Assembly: GCA_905215405.1 (NCBI GenBank)
Contig: CAJMQE010000026.1
Coordinates: forward strand, 1-42,888
Reading direction: 5' to 3'
From: an uncultured bacterium
GTDB lineage: Bacteria > Bacillota > Clostridia > Lachnospirales > Lachnospiraceae
Length of the DNA: 42,888 bases
Shown: positions 42,774 through 42,888 of the stretch, one piece after another
How positions within the stretch are numbered: the stretch's first letter is position 1
Layout of the letters: each line of letters begins with the position of its first letter
Notes under the pieces: generated by a model
Seen by the model: the letters and a program-made list of their open reading frames with translations, nothing else
The model's database searches: none
What the model was told of the DNA's origin: nothing
Position numbers and translations under genes: made by a program

Positions 42774-42888
42774 GTATTCTCCTTTCAAAACCTATAGTAA
42801 ATAGCGCTAAAATATGAGAAAGCATAAATATATTTACTCAAACTTCGCACTTGAATAAGTGCCTATGCACCTTGAAAATTCAATAATA
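42774..42888. other. Upstream region of the two-component operon
   Basis: The AT-rich 115 bases upstream of the regulator gene contain a small hairpin GCACTT-GAAT-AAGTGC (42847-42862) without a T run. No convincing promoter or second copy of the LytTR repeats was found. The window ends here, so the preceding gene is not visible. Confidence 0.4.

Overview
The window reads as a gut-type Firmicute, most likely a spore-forming member of the Lachnospiraceae. The reasons are moderate-to-low GC, strong GGAGG ribosome binding sites, a LplABC-type oligosaccharide importer next to a YesM/YesN two-component system, a sortase-type wall anchor, and BclA-like collagen proteins. The genus is not determined. 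Nearly every gene is on the minus strand. The two clear plus-strand genes are both regulators. No tRNA, rRNA, insertion sequence or CRISPR array was seen.

Region 1 (about 1-9000) is a cell or spore surface region. It holds a wall-anchored multidomain pectin methylesterase, a GT4 glycosyltransferase, two large collagen-like proteins rich in Gly-Ala-Thr and Gly-Pro-Thr triplets, and a promoterless remnant that looks like a third surface-protein C-terminus. A sigma-K-like promoter precedes the collagen genes, so a spore-surface role is plausible. The glycosyltransferase may decorate the collagen threonines.

Region 2 (about 9000-30050) is a glucuronoxylan-utilisation locus. A substrate-binding lipoprotein and two permeases import oligosaccharides, under the YesM/YesN system and probably a cupin-AraC regulator. 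Five enzymes without signal peptides then act in the cytoplasm: GH115 alpha-glucuronidase, an SGNH (probable acetylxylan) esterase, GH43 and GH3 xylosidases, and a GH8 reducing-end exo-oligoxylanase. No secreted endoxylanase and no transporter ATPase are present, so both must come from elsewhere. A MATE exporter is embedded in the operon, and a D-2-hydroxyacid dehydrogenase lies just downstream.

Region 3 (30510-35483) pairs a giant MMPL/RND-family transporter with a divergent TetR regulator. Overlapping divergent promoters share one 12-bp palindrome. The second extracytoplasmic loop of the transporter carries eight repeats of about 82 residues plus a half repeat at each end, which is the most unusual protein architecture in the window.

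Region 4 (35540-42773) is a nine-gene minus-strand cassette: LytTR response regulator, GHKL sensor kinase, a small secreted protein, a lipoprotein, three six-helix membrane proteins, a membrane-anchored beta-sandwich protein and a short ABC ATPase. A pair of 21-bp-spaced AgrA-like direct repeats sits just upstream of the secreted-protein gene. This looks like a signal-controlled system for exporting, sensing or resisting a secreted protein or peptide, and it is the best candidate for an undescribed system.

A theme across the window is short tandem repeats of 12, 13, 16 and 24 bp, placed at a stop codon, in leaders and inside coding sequence. These are likely length-variable sites.
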